Notes: a model not told the origin generated them from the sequence alone. Positions 45,901-58,620 are shown, counted from the first letter of the stretch. The stretch: DNA of 64,000 nt from Lepidurus packardi (GCA_023053545.1 JAKZAN010000007.1:8618001-8682000); one strand, 5' to 3'. A program made the numbers and translations.

Positions 45901-47770
45901 GCGCAAAATGGAGCAGGAGGGGTGGTGCTTGAAGGCTTCTAGTTACGAACCCCAGAACAGTAATAGGGTGCGAAACTCGATCCCAAGTAAACTGTCATTG
46001 ACATTAAAGGTTTTCTGGGGTGGAAGACTAATCAATAATGAGGTTTACTTTACTAAAAGATGGGGCGTGCTTCAAGTAAAGGAAGATGCACGGAGCGTTT
46101 TTCTTTTTTAACATTTTTGAACACTTTGCAAACGAGTTATACTAACCAAAGGAATTACTAGCAAGAAGCAAAAGAAAGGAACAACGGAGTCAAAGTTAAC
46201 GGGAAGGGAATTACCCCTGTTGAAAAGTTTGGGCTGAGGGTTCTCTCTTTGTACTATGCTAATTAAGTTCCTGGTATACACTTTGGGGGGAAATGTTCTC
46301 GTGCTGAGGTAGCATGAAAAAACGACGACTTTTGGCCCGCGTCGCGTCAAAACTCAAAAGTCGTGAGTCGCTTTCTGTACCGGCAGTGTTAACGCCAGAA
46401 CTGCTCATGGAGTTTAGACCGACGTTTATGAGGCCAACTGGGCAAGAGTATTGGAGGTGTTAAAGCCCCGATTCATTCTTTCTTTTTTTGGCTTGTTGGG
46501 TTTTCCCGATAAAAGTCAGCATCCGGCAAGTTGGGAAAAACTCATACATCGACGAAGCACGATGAAAGCACCAAAAAAAACGCCATTTTATATACTGTTT
46601 CTTCCATTGGATTTGCTGTGCCGTGCCTTTGCAGGCAACAGGCAATACAAAAAGGATAAAGGAAATATAGGCAAACACTCGTTCTGGACTGAGTCAATTC
46701 AAATTTCCGTTGACCAATATGTACCCCAAAGTTTGATCGGTCGTTTCTGGTCGTCTATTCCTAGAAAAGCTTCCTTTTTCTCTCCTCCGTTGCTCTCGCA
46801 CGGTTCTTTATAATGATGGCACTGTAATCCAAACGAAATGCGGGGATTTACAGTAAAAAAAAAAGATAGAAAAAGATCGGTCTGCAATACAATGCAGTCG
46901 GTGGGATGGTAAAGGTCGTCACAGGCGTGGAAATGCCATATTGAGCCACTCCATATCAGTCGCACGGAACGTATCCGTGTAACGAAGCTGCATTGTGAAA
47001 GCCGAAATCTGGATAGAAACTCTGCGGGTGGCAACTCTTGGTTTTCTGGGACTATTCATCCTGGACAGTATTCCAAGGACTCGCGTTTTTGGGGTACAAA
47101 AGACGAGGACAGCGATTACTTAAAAGGGAAAAAACAACAGCAAGAAGATATTGCTGCTCTCGACACGAAATTAAATGGAAAGTTGGGAAAAATTAGCTCC
47201 ACGTTTGAATTCAGTGGGCAAATTTTATGGATATTCCAAACAAAAGCACCCACCCCCCCCCCCCTTCTCTCAACACCAACACCTGCTAATGAAGTTGTTA
47301 TTTCAGAAAAGACCCCAGCTGCAAGAGACAGCCCGAGATGCACACAATTAGTCCTTGTAGTCAAGTTTTCAACCAACTAATTTTAACTCTGCGGCCTCAG
47401 CTATTTATTCTCATCTTTTTCTTCATTTCTTACAATAACCATACAATACACACCCCCAAGCGTGTCGACATACAAGTGGTTGGCCTTGGGATAAACAATT
47501 GCCTTACTTTCCATAAATTGGGTTACTTCGCTCGTCACGCTGGGGTAGGATGGATGTCCAATGTGATGGACGTCTCGTAGCGATGCTGGAAAGTAAAGTA
47601 CATCAAGCGCGAAAGATCCGTTCCGAGGCAATTTTTCTTGGCACATTATGTGTCGTAAAGAATTACGATAAAGTTACCCTGCAAAAGACTTTGGTAATTC
47701 TTACAATTACAGAGGGTACTAAGTTTGAAGCCGTTTTTTAATTGCAATTATAAATGTGTAATTTTAAAAT
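42961..47770. other. Noncoding DNA, nothing supported
   Basis: Several ORFs of 60-120 codons occur on both strands, but none shows a domain, a signal peptide with context, or joinable exons. Base composition fluctuates, with homopolymer tracts (for example a C-run near 47257). An (AAC)n stretch lies near 45058-45076. I see no transposon coding sequence or RNA gene. Confidence 0.5.
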
Positions 47771-47929
47771 AAAAGTATATATAGCTTGTAGCCAGTACTG
47801 AAGCAATCCAAAACTGAAATAATGAAGAAAAACTCTAGTATAAATATTGGAGAGACTTGCACTGAAACGTAGAGAATTACAGTATTGACTGTTAAAGAAT
47901 GTAGTATGATAGAAATACTGTGCTTTGCT

Positions 47930-48355
47930 GTCACTGAACTGTGTCCAGCTACAATGAAATATTGTCAAACACTTAACCACAAACGGAATGCAATGTAAAC
48001 TACACAATGAAATTTACGCTATAATGAAATATGGCGGAGTCGATACATTACAAAACTATGGTGGAGTCGATACATTACTATAGCAAAATGGGTTATGAGG
48101 CAGCGTTAGGTTAGGGTTTGCTTGGTTTGGTTGCTAGGTTAGGGTTTGCTTGATGCAATGGAATGTTATAAGCTCCCTATGAATATTAGCAAGACCAGTT
48201 ACGACCAATTTATGTAGTACGGTATAAATCTAGCGTTTCAAGGTATAGGCTACTGTACTTTGCTGCACTAATTGTGAACAGCAACAATGAAATACCGTAA
48301 GCCCACAAACGGAATGCAAACTACAATGAAAAATAAACACTGCAATGAAATCTGA
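47930..48355 (+). repeat. Dispersed repeat family, partly duplicated
   Basis: A segment around 47933-48034 (ACAATGAAATATTG, CACAAACGGAATGCAA, TACACAATGAAAT) recurs in diverged form at about 48262-48352. Between them, ATGGCGGAGTCGATACATTAC at 48031 repeats as ATGGTGGAGTCGATACATTAC at 48058. A further block, TTACTATAGCAAAATGGGTT at about 48074, continues into GTTAGGTTAGGGTTTGCTTG and is found again near 50283. This looks like an unannotated interspersed element; no coding capacity is seen. Confidence 0.65.
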
Positions 48356-50700
48356 TTAAAACTTTATGGACATTACCAGATAGCAGTGGCACTAAGTGTA
48401 AAAAAAAATACTTTTTTTAAGGGCGAAAACTAAACTAGCATGGTATTTGCAGGGGAAGATCACTTACCCGAATGTGGAAGTTTTATAGTGATGAGTTACG
48501 TTTATTCGGCAAATTTGATTGTTCCATTCTTCCTAGCTGCAATAGGGTTATACAGTACGTACATACCGTACGGTACAGTACAATACTTGGGAGTTCGAAG
48601 CAGGTACAGGACCTAACCCCAGGTTCTCTTTTTATGGCGTCAAGCGAAGCTTTCGTGAAGATAAGTTTTAAGCCAAGGACACACCGTAAATGCAGCTCGG
48701 TTGGGTAAGTGTTGGGGAAAAGGTGTGGGAGAAATTTATAGGAAGACACATCAGTCGTTAAACTTGGGCACCCCTCCTATTCGGAGAGGTACGAGTGATG
48801 GGTTGTGGACCATCAGTTGACGTGGCGGAAACTGGAAGCTGATTTACATGAATCGGGCCATTGAATTCGAGGAAGCACGTTGGACGCTGACACTTGCACA
48901 AAAATTGAAAACGAGGTTTGCTCGCAGTGTAGCCCAGACTTGAAGAGCAGATTTTATTTTCAAAAAAGGAAGAAGGAGAAGAAAAACCGTAACGAAGTGA
49001 TCATGGGATCATTTGGAGCCATTTCTAGGCTCAAGTCCTAGTAGCAGAGGAAAATTTCCATCTTCAGCAAATCCTCACGGGTTTACGGTCGTGATCCTTC
49101 CCGAAGTATTGCTGTCTACCCTGAAGAAAAGCAAACCGAAAAGGATGACCCTATGTAACACTTATGCTTCTAAAAAAAACACCACTTCCATCTCTTTTCC
49201 CCTTGCCTTAATCAGCCATTAGAAGCACCTAGGATACCCAAGCCATTTCTCTACATACATGTTGTGATGCCCGGGTGATAATGCCGCCAGTTCCAGGGGT
49301 TGTTCGTTTCAAGATCCCGGGGTGTTGTAGTCGGTCTCGTGTGGGTATATGTGTGTGTTTGTCCAAGGGAGAGTTGTGTGTGTGTGCATGTGTGTATGTA
49401 TATAATGCTGTAGAGTTTGCCTTCTTTGGGCAACGTTTGCCTTGGGGTCCATTTGTGGGCAACATGGTGCTTGCAAACAGCCCCTGCCCCTGCCGCGTGA
49501 TTGCCGTCCCTAATGGAAGAGACGTCGGCGACGCCGTGAACTTGATGAGGTCCTTGGTAACTAGAGAAGACGTCGTCCATCACGCCCCGTCCTCCCAGTA
49601 ACCAGCCACCGCAAGCGGTACGGATCCGCTGGACCCATCGTTTTTCTAGGCAAAGAAAAGCTTCTCCATCTTCTCTCATGTCCTCTGCATACAAAAAGTA
49701 AATGGACTTGCAGTCAGGTCCTTTTTCCTCCTCCTTTTAACTGCCCAATATCTCATTCACCTTCCATAGTGCAGTCCAGTGTTGTATTCAATACATTTCC
49801 CCATACCGGCAGAAATTTTCCCTTTTTTCCCCCTTTTTCGTTTGCTTTTGGAGTTTTTCTCCCTTTGAAGACCGCCATGCGGGATCGAAGGACGCACTAC
49901 AGGGATGTTAATATCACGTAACCACACAGCAAGCGTGTCCCCCTCGGTTCACCACAGAAATGTATCAGCTAGCTTGAATTTTTTTCTTTTTCGTATTAAA
50001 CTTCTTCTACCAGTATCCTCTTTATTTTCAGGCCAAGTATTGATCAGTCCACTTTCACTGTTTTGCTCGCACTCCTTTTGCTCCTCTTCCTTTCTCATAC
50101 AGACACGCTCGGCGTTCTTTTTTCTCCCTTGTTTTTTGCCCCCGCCCAACGACTCAAAAACTTGAACAAAAGAGCGACGCGAGTATTGCGTTTCTTTTCC
50201 TGTCTTACAGCACGATTTGCAAATACTTACACCCCAGATTGATGATCGGCACGAGTCTATAAGGATGGACCATGGCGTTATATTACTATAGCAAAATAGG
50301 TTATGGGGCCAACGTTTCGGGGCTAGGTTTGCTCGATGGTTGGGAATCTGTTTTCTTGAAAAAAAAGACGCCCTTGGGCGGGAGGGATATGTCGTTTATG
50401 GAAAGGGGATGGTCTATACAGCAAACCGTGTTACAGCGTGATGGGAAGCTTGCTTGGCTGCTCAATTTTCTTGTTGAAGAAGATTCGACTTGTGAGTCAT
50501 CAGCCCTTGCCAAGCCTGAAGCCCTTTCGGGGGTTTACTTGTGTGATATGAAGGCGTCATAAGCGTCGAAAGCGACGATTCGCCCCCTTGCATCCTCTTT
50601 TGCAGAAACCCATGGGCCCTTTCAATATCCTCGTCTTCCTCGTTTCTTGCCGACGGATTGAGGATTGAGTCTCTTTTTCTTTCTTCTTTTCCAAGTAAAA
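48356..50700. other. Noncoding DNA including a (TG)n tract
   Basis: No supported gene. A TG/GT-rich stretch lies near 49345-49400. Overlapping ORFs at 49251-49694 on both strands are produced by a G+C-richer patch and the TG tract and match nothing I know. The dispersed repeat seen at 48 kb has a diverged copy at about 50278-50340. Confidence 0.45.
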
Positions 50701-50756
50701 TTCAACGTTACCCGTGATTGAGATGAAACCCGGCTCCAAGTTTTGCTTTTAAAAGG

Positions 50757-50793
50757 TGAGACGCTTCCACACGTGCGTCTCAGGATATAAATA
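50757..50793 (+). promoter_or_regulatory. Putative promoter: inverted repeat with E-box, then TATA box
   Basis: A perfect 8-bp inverted repeat TGAGACGC/GCGTCTCA (50757-50764 and 50775-50782) overlaps an E-box CACGTG (50770-50775). TATAAATA follows at 50786-50793. An ATG with a signal-peptide-like product lies 63 bp after the TATA box, the layout of a short-leader, tightly regulated gene. There is no transcript evidence. Confidence 0.4.
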
Positions 50794-50855
50794 ACCATCT
50801 TTTAAGAGAGCGAAACACGGTTTGCTGTTTTTCTTCCCTACTTTCCCTTGCTTTG

Positions 50856-51305
50856 ATGTCCAGCCGCGTTGCATTCATGTCGGCATTACTTGGTACGCTT
50901 TGCTTGGTGGTTGGTAGCCCGGTTGCTGTGCATCTACGCCGCAGCGCCAAAAGCCAAACCACAGCGCTGGGCAGAACTGTAGTGCTTCGCATCCCTCTAA
51001 CCATTACAGTGACCCAGTCCATCAAATGGTTTACATCCAGAAGAGCAAAAAATGGTTCAATTCAAGACAGAAAGAATGCTATTTCAAGACTTGCAAGTGC
51101 TGTAAAAGGAAAGCAATTCGTACCTCAGCTAATTTTTGTCCACCCTGTTAGTAACGCTTGCTTTGCTGCCCTTGGCCAACCCTCGGCACGTCAGCATGGT
51201 GTAGTCCGTCCGACTTCCGGCCAGTTTAGGGCGCGCACCCTTTTTTTGTCATCTGTACCTTTTTCCAACCGCCCAAAAATCTCTATGTCGACTCATTTTC
51301 AATGA
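50856..51305 (+). CDS. Possible secreted peptide precursor, unrecognised
   Basis: I do not recognise this ORF (149 codons from the ATG). It begins MSSRVAFMSALLGTLCLVVG, with a basic residue followed by a hydrophobic core and a GSP cleavage-like site, as in a signal peptide. Dibasic and Arg-rich sites follow (HLRRSAK, TSRRAK), which could be processing sites. A 60-nt in-frame intron-like segment may start near 51101 (GTAAAAGG to GTTAG). The TATA box 63 bp upstream supports a gene start. Against it, comparable-length ORFs occur by chance nearby and no conserved Cys pattern or known neuropeptide core is visible. Confidence 0.25.
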   Translation: MSSRVAFMSALLGTLCLVVGSPVAVHLRRSAKSQTTALGRTVVLRIPLTITVTQSIKWFTSRRAKNGSIQDRKNAISRLASAVKGKQFVPQLIFVHPVSNACFAALGQPSARQHGVVRPTSGQFRARTLFLSSVPFSNRPKISMSTHFQ

Positions 51306-53370
51306 CTGATGTCCAGGCTTTGATACTGGCACGTACAGCTCCTTAAAAAAGGGAACTAAAATGTGAAAAAAAATACCCAGACTACTTCAACAAAAAAGGC
51401 AGTACTTACTTCTGGCTGGCCGGACCGGGGAGGCGGTCCAGGCACGTCAATGGCGTCGAAACAAACCTGAGCTTGTGCTTGATAATACTGTATTCTTGTC
51501 ATCTCTCGTTCATACCCAGGATAATCATGTCTCTAGAGAGAAAGAGAGAAGCAGAGAGAGGGCCACAACAAGCGGAAAGCACTTTTGTACGGCGACAAGC
51601 AGAGGCATTGGGACTCTTTACGAGGTTCCATCATAACCGTGCGGTCCGCGGCCCCGGCTCTCCCCCAGAAAGCATCAAGCTACAGCAAGCAGCGATAAGT
51701 GGGGAAAACGTGGGCCAAGAGAGCACCGCGAGGCCGCTGCAGTCACAAGTTATAGACACGGCGCTTTAATGTGTAACTCTCGAGCCGTTACAGCGAGCAC
51801 AGGACATAAAAAAGCAAGAAAAAGGTCTTACTTTTGTTAGTTTATTTTTTTATATATTCCGTCATTTGCTTTCGCAACCAGGCACCGAGCTTTTGCTACT
51901 TCTGAAGATGTGCAGTACGTCTATACCCCAAGCTATATACATACAGTATACCCTGGCGGACTTGTTTAATGATTTTTTTTTTTTTTTTTTTTTTGCAGCC
52001 GGGAACTTGGAGCAATAATCGTTTGGCAACGTTCGAAGGACCCGCTGTATCGCCTCTCAACTTTCAACCCCCCTTCTCCTTTTTATTTTATTTCTTGTAG
52101 TGACATACACTCTTCCCCTCCCTTCTAGTCCTGATTGGATTCCGGGACATGTGGTCAGATTGGTCGCGCAGCAATTAATTACAATGGTGGGCTCTGACCT
52201 CCTCGGGTAGCCCCCTCACATGTATACTTTGCATCATAGCAGTGTGTGTGTCGTGTCCTGTCCACTTTTGGTTCCAGCCTGTTGTTGTCATCGCCAATAC
52301 ATTGCGTCGCCGTCCAAAGACATAAAAATAAGGCTGGCGCTCTCTGAAGATCCCCAAATTGGGGCAAAGCGTCTGGGATTTTGTTGTGTCTATAACATAA
52401 GCTCTTCCATGACTATGACACAGACTTGTGGATTAAAGCCTGAATGTAGGACAACGTCCATGTCACGAAGCCATACCGCGATTCTGGCTCGTAGGTGGCG
52501 CTGCGAGCTCACTTCTAGCTCAAGTTTGTTTTGTTGTTGCAGCTTTGAATTATTGAAGATCGATGGCTTTGGCGTGCCTAATGTTTATTTATTTATTTTT
52601 TGTGACTCCTTACTGGAGAGGGCAAGGTTCTATAATGCGAAGAGCTCCAACACTAAAATTTTGAAGCGTAAAATCGACAATGCTCCATCAGAAATTTTAT
52701 TATACGCTCAGCCCACGCTCTGCGCCGACTCGAACGTGTCCTTCTGGTACCAAGCGAGTCTATTTTCCCCAAGATGTATTCCATTATAAGCGAATCTGCT
52801 CTCCCTTTTTTTCTCTCTCTCTTTTATAACGCAACACGTCCGCCCTGCTGAACCATGTTAGCTAAATGAGATTGAAGTGGCAGGAACTGGAAAAGCCCCG
52901 GAATGTTGAAGCACAAAAATTGCGGTAAAGGATGATGGGTTGCCTAAGAAGGAACGCCAGCCTCTGCCAGCTTGACAACTTTTGCGCTTCCTTCATTTCC
53001 CTCTTTTTTATGAATCAACTTTGCTAGATTACCAGACCCTGATGTTGGGCGCCACGAAAAAGGGAATACTTTTAGGGTACAAAAACGTTCCCTTTTGGCT
53101 TCTCCAGCTTGTGCCAAGATTTGCATGAAAACAAACAGTATTCCAAGCGAATGTGGAGGTACGCTTTTATAGCATATAGATTGCACCTTATACCTTCCTT
53201 GTTGTGCTTGTTTCCAAGTCGACACGCTGCACTGACTACCTTGTTTGCTATTGTCATTAGTCTGGTGCGAGACTGGTAGCAAAAACAAGTCTGCCGGGTA
53301 AAATTTTGACTCAAATAGCCATTAAAAGCTGCCTTTCCTTTTCCTTCCCCTTGACTTATTCTGTGTCATT
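51306..53370. other. Noncoding DNA with a poly-T tract
   Basis: No supported gene. A poly-T run of more than 20 bases lies near 51971-51995 and is followed by GCAG, resembling an extreme splice acceptor, but no open exon of recognised type follows. The 189-codon plus-strand ORF at 52220-52789 is Ser/Cys/Leu-rich without domain resemblance and is treated as chance. Confidence 0.45.
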
Positions 53371-53378
53371 ACGAGACA

Positions 53379-53650
53379 TGACGTCAGGGAGTCATCAAGC
53401 AAGTCACCCCCTCCCCAACCAGTCCCTCTCGCAGTTCACCACCAAAAAGGACCCCTACTCCGGCAAAAGGCGGTTGGCGGCGGGGCGACGTCCTGGACGT
53501 TCCCGGTCGACGTCGCAGGCGCCGGATCCGCTCGTTCTCTTGGCCCTGCCTCGTGCCCCTTTCCCATCATGGGCGGGGACATTCGAATCATGCGGGCATG
53601 TTGCGGCTCGGGCATAAAACGTCTCTGTCCGGCTCTCCTGGCTCTCACTG
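53379..53650 (+). promoter_or_regulatory. Putative CpG-rich core promoter
   Basis: A consensus CRE (TGACGTCA, 53379-53386) precedes a CpG-rich segment (about 53455-53600) that stands out from A/T-rich surroundings and carries several GACGT elements. A TATA-like CATAAAA (53613-53619) is followed by an initiator-like TCACTG (53645-53650) at the expected distance. It may start a transcript, perhaps the noncoding first exon of a large gene beyond the right edge. No coding exon is linked. Confidence 0.35.
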
Positions 53651-56600
53651 AGAAACCAGGCCCAGACGAGTCAAGACAAGTTTTGGAAGCAAGTGAACTT
53701 TTAGCGACTAAAACTTAGAGCTCTCCCTCATCCTTCTTTTTCGTTTACTCTTGCTATCCTCCCCATAAAGAACCGCCTTTTGTACCCTTTCAAAGCTACG
53801 GACTCGCGTACAGTAAATTCCCTTGTCAAGTTTATCCCGCATCACGCCCGAGGCGCTATTGCTACCTTTCCCGCACGATTGGCAAACTCGGGTTTCTCGC
53901 TTGCGAGACAGGAAAGGCACGAGTAGCGGCAGCCCGTTTTAGCAGTACAGAGTGACGTTGCACGTCGCTCTCCTTTTAGTTGTGCTTGATCGGCAGAGTG
54001 AAAACTAAGGGAAGCATTTCAAGTTTTCATTCTTGTTTTGGCGAGTGACTCGAGTGATTCCCTTCCAACCTACTCATCTAGAAAACTCGCGTCTTTTGAC
54101 GCCTGTCAAGGGTGAAACGCGTTTTATTTCTGTCTGGCAAGACACACCCGTCTTATTCGAAGAAATTACGTTTCGCTTTTTCTCCCTTTCCGTGTCACTT
54201 TTTTTGGCACACTAGAACGTAAGTTTTCCGGTACTACCCACATCTAGTTTGTTAGCTATAAGTTTTTTCTCCCCACTTAGAGCCCTCAGCAACGGAAATT
54301 AAGATCCTAGGAGTAGTAACCTTGCAAACAACCACGCCCTAAAACTGTTTGGCGCGTTCGGCGTTGGTCTGGCATTTTTGCTAAAATCCAAGTGTTTTTG
54401 ACGACGCAATTGATCGTCTAGCTCTGCCTTAGGCCTAGGTACAAACAAGCTGCAAGTATTACAATAAGCTAACAGTTATTTTTTTATTTGTAAGTTTAGC
54501 TCGCCTTGCGACGTAGGATCTAACGCGTGCCAAGAACGCTGTTCTCAGCTCCCAGACGGACAATTGAGTAGAAAAAAGCCTACCAGTTCAGCGTTCATTG
54601 ATGCTCCATCAGAGAGTCGAGTCGCAGTTTTTTACACACAGACCTAAAGAAAGTTCCGAATCTCCCATTTTCTTGCCAGACAAAAGCTCAGCTGACACGG
54701 AAACGATTTCCAAATTTCCCTTGTTTTTGTTTTAATGACACAGCGAATTTAGGACGATTGTGAACTTTCAAAAGTGCAACCCAACCAAGTGAGTAGTGAA
54801 GTGTAACACTTGAAACTTTATCCTCATGAACTTTCGTCAAGGCAAAAAAAAGAAAAAACCGAACGCTATGACCAACATCGAACTCAAAATCGTGTCCATG
54901 TCCCCCAGTACACTTCGTCACAAAACATCAGACGATACAAAAAGTGACAGGTTACGGAAACAAACCCACATAAGAAGGACCTTCTTGGTTTGGAAGTCAA
55001 AGCTTGAAAGTATCAAGTAACAACGTCCAAACCTCCCAAGAAATCCCGAACGGGAAGGGGAAAACCAAAAAACCACGTTTCGGAAACCCATTTCCCCTGA
55101 TCAAATTTCCCCTTTTTTTTTCTCTCTCTCGAATTATCCACCTTTGCCGGTAACTTCAATGAACTTCCAATCCAAGACTCGGACATTTGAAAAAATCACT
55201 GCCTCGTTTTCTGGGGTGAAATTTCTATCATTCATCCCATGAATTTCCAACGCATCGAACCGATTTCGACCAAAATTCCGCCGTTCTTCTCGGTAAGTCG
55301 TGTTTTTCTAAATTTTCCCTCGACAATCTCGTTTTACTACAACTTTTAGCCAAAATTTCAGCTTACAATGTTAGCACTTACAAAGTTTCACTTCAAGTGT
55401 ACTTGGTCCCAAGGGTTTTATTAACAAAGTTTAAGTCTCTGTGTCTGCTGTTATATCAAGTCAAGCTATTGCTGTAGCTGCGTTAGCATTCGTTATATGG
55501 AGGCATTAGATTGATATGACCCTGGCCATAAGCATTAGTATCTCTGGGACGCGAGCAAGGCTTTAATGATATACACTATCCTTGGTTGGACAATTCCAAC
55601 TTGGCTCTTCGTAAGTTTTATTTTTATTTGAACATATTAAGCTAGCTAATAAAAGGGCCAAGAACATGAAAAAAGAACGTTGGAAGCGACATCAAGTCTA
55701 GTCTTTTTTATTTGATCCGATGTCAAAAAAAAAATTAATAAAAAAAAAAACTCAACAATCAAAACTCCTTTCTGGGGCGAGCCAGAGCGGTGATACCAGC
55801 CAACGACTTTAATTACGCTTTATTGGACAAGCCATTTTCATTATTGTCTCCCTTGGTGTGCTTGGAACCCCCCCACCCCCTTTTATGGAGGCTTGGAATG
55901 GGTTGAGATGGGAGTCTATGGAGAGTGGCGTGCTGGGGTGACATGAGCCTTGTTCCTTTAGGTTGACCTCATCAGGCCTTGATTAACCCTGTCTTTTGCG
56001 CTTGATTAGATTAGAGGGACGGAGACAAGGAGGGAAGGACTTGTGCCGAGGATGCTTGTCCACGAAGGGTGTACAGTACAGTGGGGTGGTGAGGTGAGGT
56101 TAGGTGAGGAATGTACTAGTACGTACTAGCACATAAAGTACGTACAAGGAGCTCTCCAAATAACGAAACTAGGGAGGGATAGAAGGAAGGAGGATGGGTA
56201 AAAAAAAAAAAAAAAAAAAAAAAAATGGGTATTACGGAAAAGAATGGGGAGGCGGATTGGATGAACTGACGTGATGGCCGGAGCAGAGGCAGTTTCACCC
56301 ACATCGTAAAAAAAAGAAGAATCTGGGAAATGGCATAAAAGCCGAGGAGTTGTATTAGATAGGCGGCCGCCGTTCTTTACAAAAGGTGATTGCAAAGGGT
56401 GGTTGGGGGTGGGGAGTCTAAAGAGAGACAGAGGATAGAGCAGACGTTTTGAACGCGAACGAGGATTCTATTGTTAGGTTCATTTCGTACGTTCGTGTGC
56501 TTGCCACGCCGGCCCCACTGTTTAAAATAAATAAAAATGGTCGGAAAAGGCGAATAAAATGAATAAAAAGGGAGGAAATTCAATGACGTTGACTCGCAGT

Positions 56601-56750
56601 TGTAAAGTAAGCAAATAATGCTTTGAATTTTTAAAAAAATTTCCATTTGGGGCGGAAAAGGAAATTATAACGCCCTGGCTTTTGTTCGAGGACAAGAAAA
56701 GACAAAATCTTGGATTTTTGACGAAAACTGCGAAATTTAGCATCGCCAAA
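53651..56750. other. Noncoding DNA, nothing supported
   Basis: ORFs are short and domain-free. A poly-A tract of over 20 bases lies at about 56202-56224, and a GGTGAGGTGAGGTTAGGTGAGG run lies near 56087-56108. A possible donor (CTCGGTAAGT) occurs near 55294. No exon of a recognised family was found on either strand. Confidence 0.45.
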
Positions 56751-56799
56751 TCAAGAAAATGCGCTTAACTCGACTCGACTTCAATTTTTTTCTCTAAAA

Positions 56800-58620
56800 A
56801 ACAAACAAAAGTAAAATAGTTCTTCAATTTGTACAATGCCTTCGATTTTTGGTCGAAAACCAAAATCTATTTTTTTGGGTTTTAAAGAAATTTACTAAGA
56901 ATTTATTTTTAAAATTTACAGAAATATTTAGAATAAGAAGGGATTGAACTTCAATAACTTTAGATCGACACTACATCGATTCTGCTACAAGTATTTACTC
57001 ATTTACTAAAAAAATCCCTTTTGGGGCGAAAAGAAAGTTTGTTTTGAAGGCCAGAAAATTAAGTTTCTTCGATTTTTATCGAAAATCGCGAAACTTGATA
57101 TACGTTAAATAAAAGAAAATGTGCTACAATCTTTTTTTCTTAAAAAAAAAAGAAAGATAATGTTCTCCCAAATTGTACAATGCCTTCGATTTTTGGTCGA
57201 AAACCAAAATGAGGAAATATTTCTGTTAAAGAAATTTTTTTTTTAAGAAAAAAAAGCTTTTTTCAAAAATTTGCATAGCAACATCTAGAATAAGAATTAC
57301 TTCAATTCAGTAATATCAGACTGACACTAAATCGATTCTACTACAAGTATTTACCCTTTTAGTAAACAAATTTTCCATTTTGCGGAGAAAAGAAACTTAT
57401 AAAGCCCTAAAGCGCCCTGAAGTTTGTTTTGAAGCAAAGAAAAACAATTCTTCTCTGATTTTTTTGGGTCGAAAATTGCGAAATAAAAGATTAAAATACT
57501 TAAAATCGATTCGGCTTTATTTTTTTTTCTAAGAAAGAAACAAAAATTAAATACCCTCCCAAATGGTACACTGCCTTGGATTTTTGGTCAAAAATCAAAA
57601 TTCCTGCGAAGAAATATTTTTATTTCAAAGAAATTTGGTACAAATTTATCAAAAATGTGTATAGAAACATTTATAATAAGAAGGAACTTAAATTAAATAA
57701 CACCAGGTCGACTTTAGCTCGATTCTAAGTACTTACAAGTATTTACCCCTTATTACTAAAAATGTCTACTACAAGTATTTACCCTTTTATTAAGCAAATT
57801 TTCCATTTTGCGGAGAAAAGAAACTTATAAAGCCCTGAAGTTTGTTTTGAAGCAAAGAAAATACAATTTTTCTCTAATTTTTCTAGTCGAAAATTACGAA
57901 AAAATTAAAAAACTGCGTTAAAATCGATTCTGCTTTATTATTTTTTTTCTAAGAAAGAAACAAAAATTAAATATCCTCCCAAATGGTACACTGCCTTGGA
58001 TTTTTGGTCCAAAATCAAAATTCCTGCGAAGAAATATTGTTATTTGAAAGAAATTTGGTAAAAATTCGTCAAAAATGTGTATAGAAACATTTATAATAAG
58101 AAGGAACTTAAATTAAATAACACCAGGTGGACTTTAGATCGATTCTAAGTACTTACAAGTATTTACCCCTTATTACTAAAAATGTCTACTACAAGTATTT
58201 ACCCTTTTATTAAGCAAATTGTCCATTTTGGGGCGAAAAGAAACTTATAAAGCCCTGAAGTTTGTTTTGAAGCAAAGAAAATAAAATTTTCTCTAATTTT
58301 TCTAGTCGAAAATTGCGAAAAAATTAAAAAACTGCGTTAAAATCGATTCTGCTTTATTATTTTTTTTCTAAGAAAGAACAAAAATTAAATATCCTCCCAA
58401 ATGATACACTGCCTTCGATTTTTGGTCAAAAATCAAAATTCCTGCGAAGAAATATTTTTATTTCAAAGAAATTTGGTACAAATTTATCAAAAATGTGTAT
58501 AGAAACATTTATAATAAGAAGGAACTTAAATTAAATAACACCAGGTCGACTTTAGCTCGATTCTAAGTACTTACAAGTATTTACCCCTTATTATTAAAAA
58601 TGTCTTCCATTTTGGAGTCA
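56800..58620. repeat. Diverged A/T-rich tandem array, period about 340-420 bp
   Basis: Five successive copies carry the marker TGCCTTNGATTTTTGGTC, at 56838, 57181, 57572, 57992 and 58410. Each is preceded by a block with AAAATCGATTCTGCTTTA and followed by GAAATATT, AATGTGTATAGAAACATTTA and CTACAAGTATTTACCC. The last three copies are most alike and have the longest unit because of internal duplication of TACTACAAGTATTTACCC. It has no coding capacity and resembles a decaying satellite. A G-run of about 14 lies just downstream near 58725. Confidence 0.92.

Noticed and set aside
49251-49694. Overlapping ORFs on both strands, up to 147 codons
   Set aside because: A G+C-rich patch plus a TG tract creates both. 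His/Thr and Cys/Val runs reflect the simple repeat, and no family resemblance is seen.
51971-51999. Poly-T tract followed by GCAG, considered as a splice acceptor
   Set aside because: No downstream exon with a family match or consistent phase was found; similar homopolymers are common in this block.
52220-52789. 189-codon plus-strand ORF
   Set aside because: The composition is Ser/Cys/Leu-rich with no domain, signal sequence, promoter or splice context; taken as chance.
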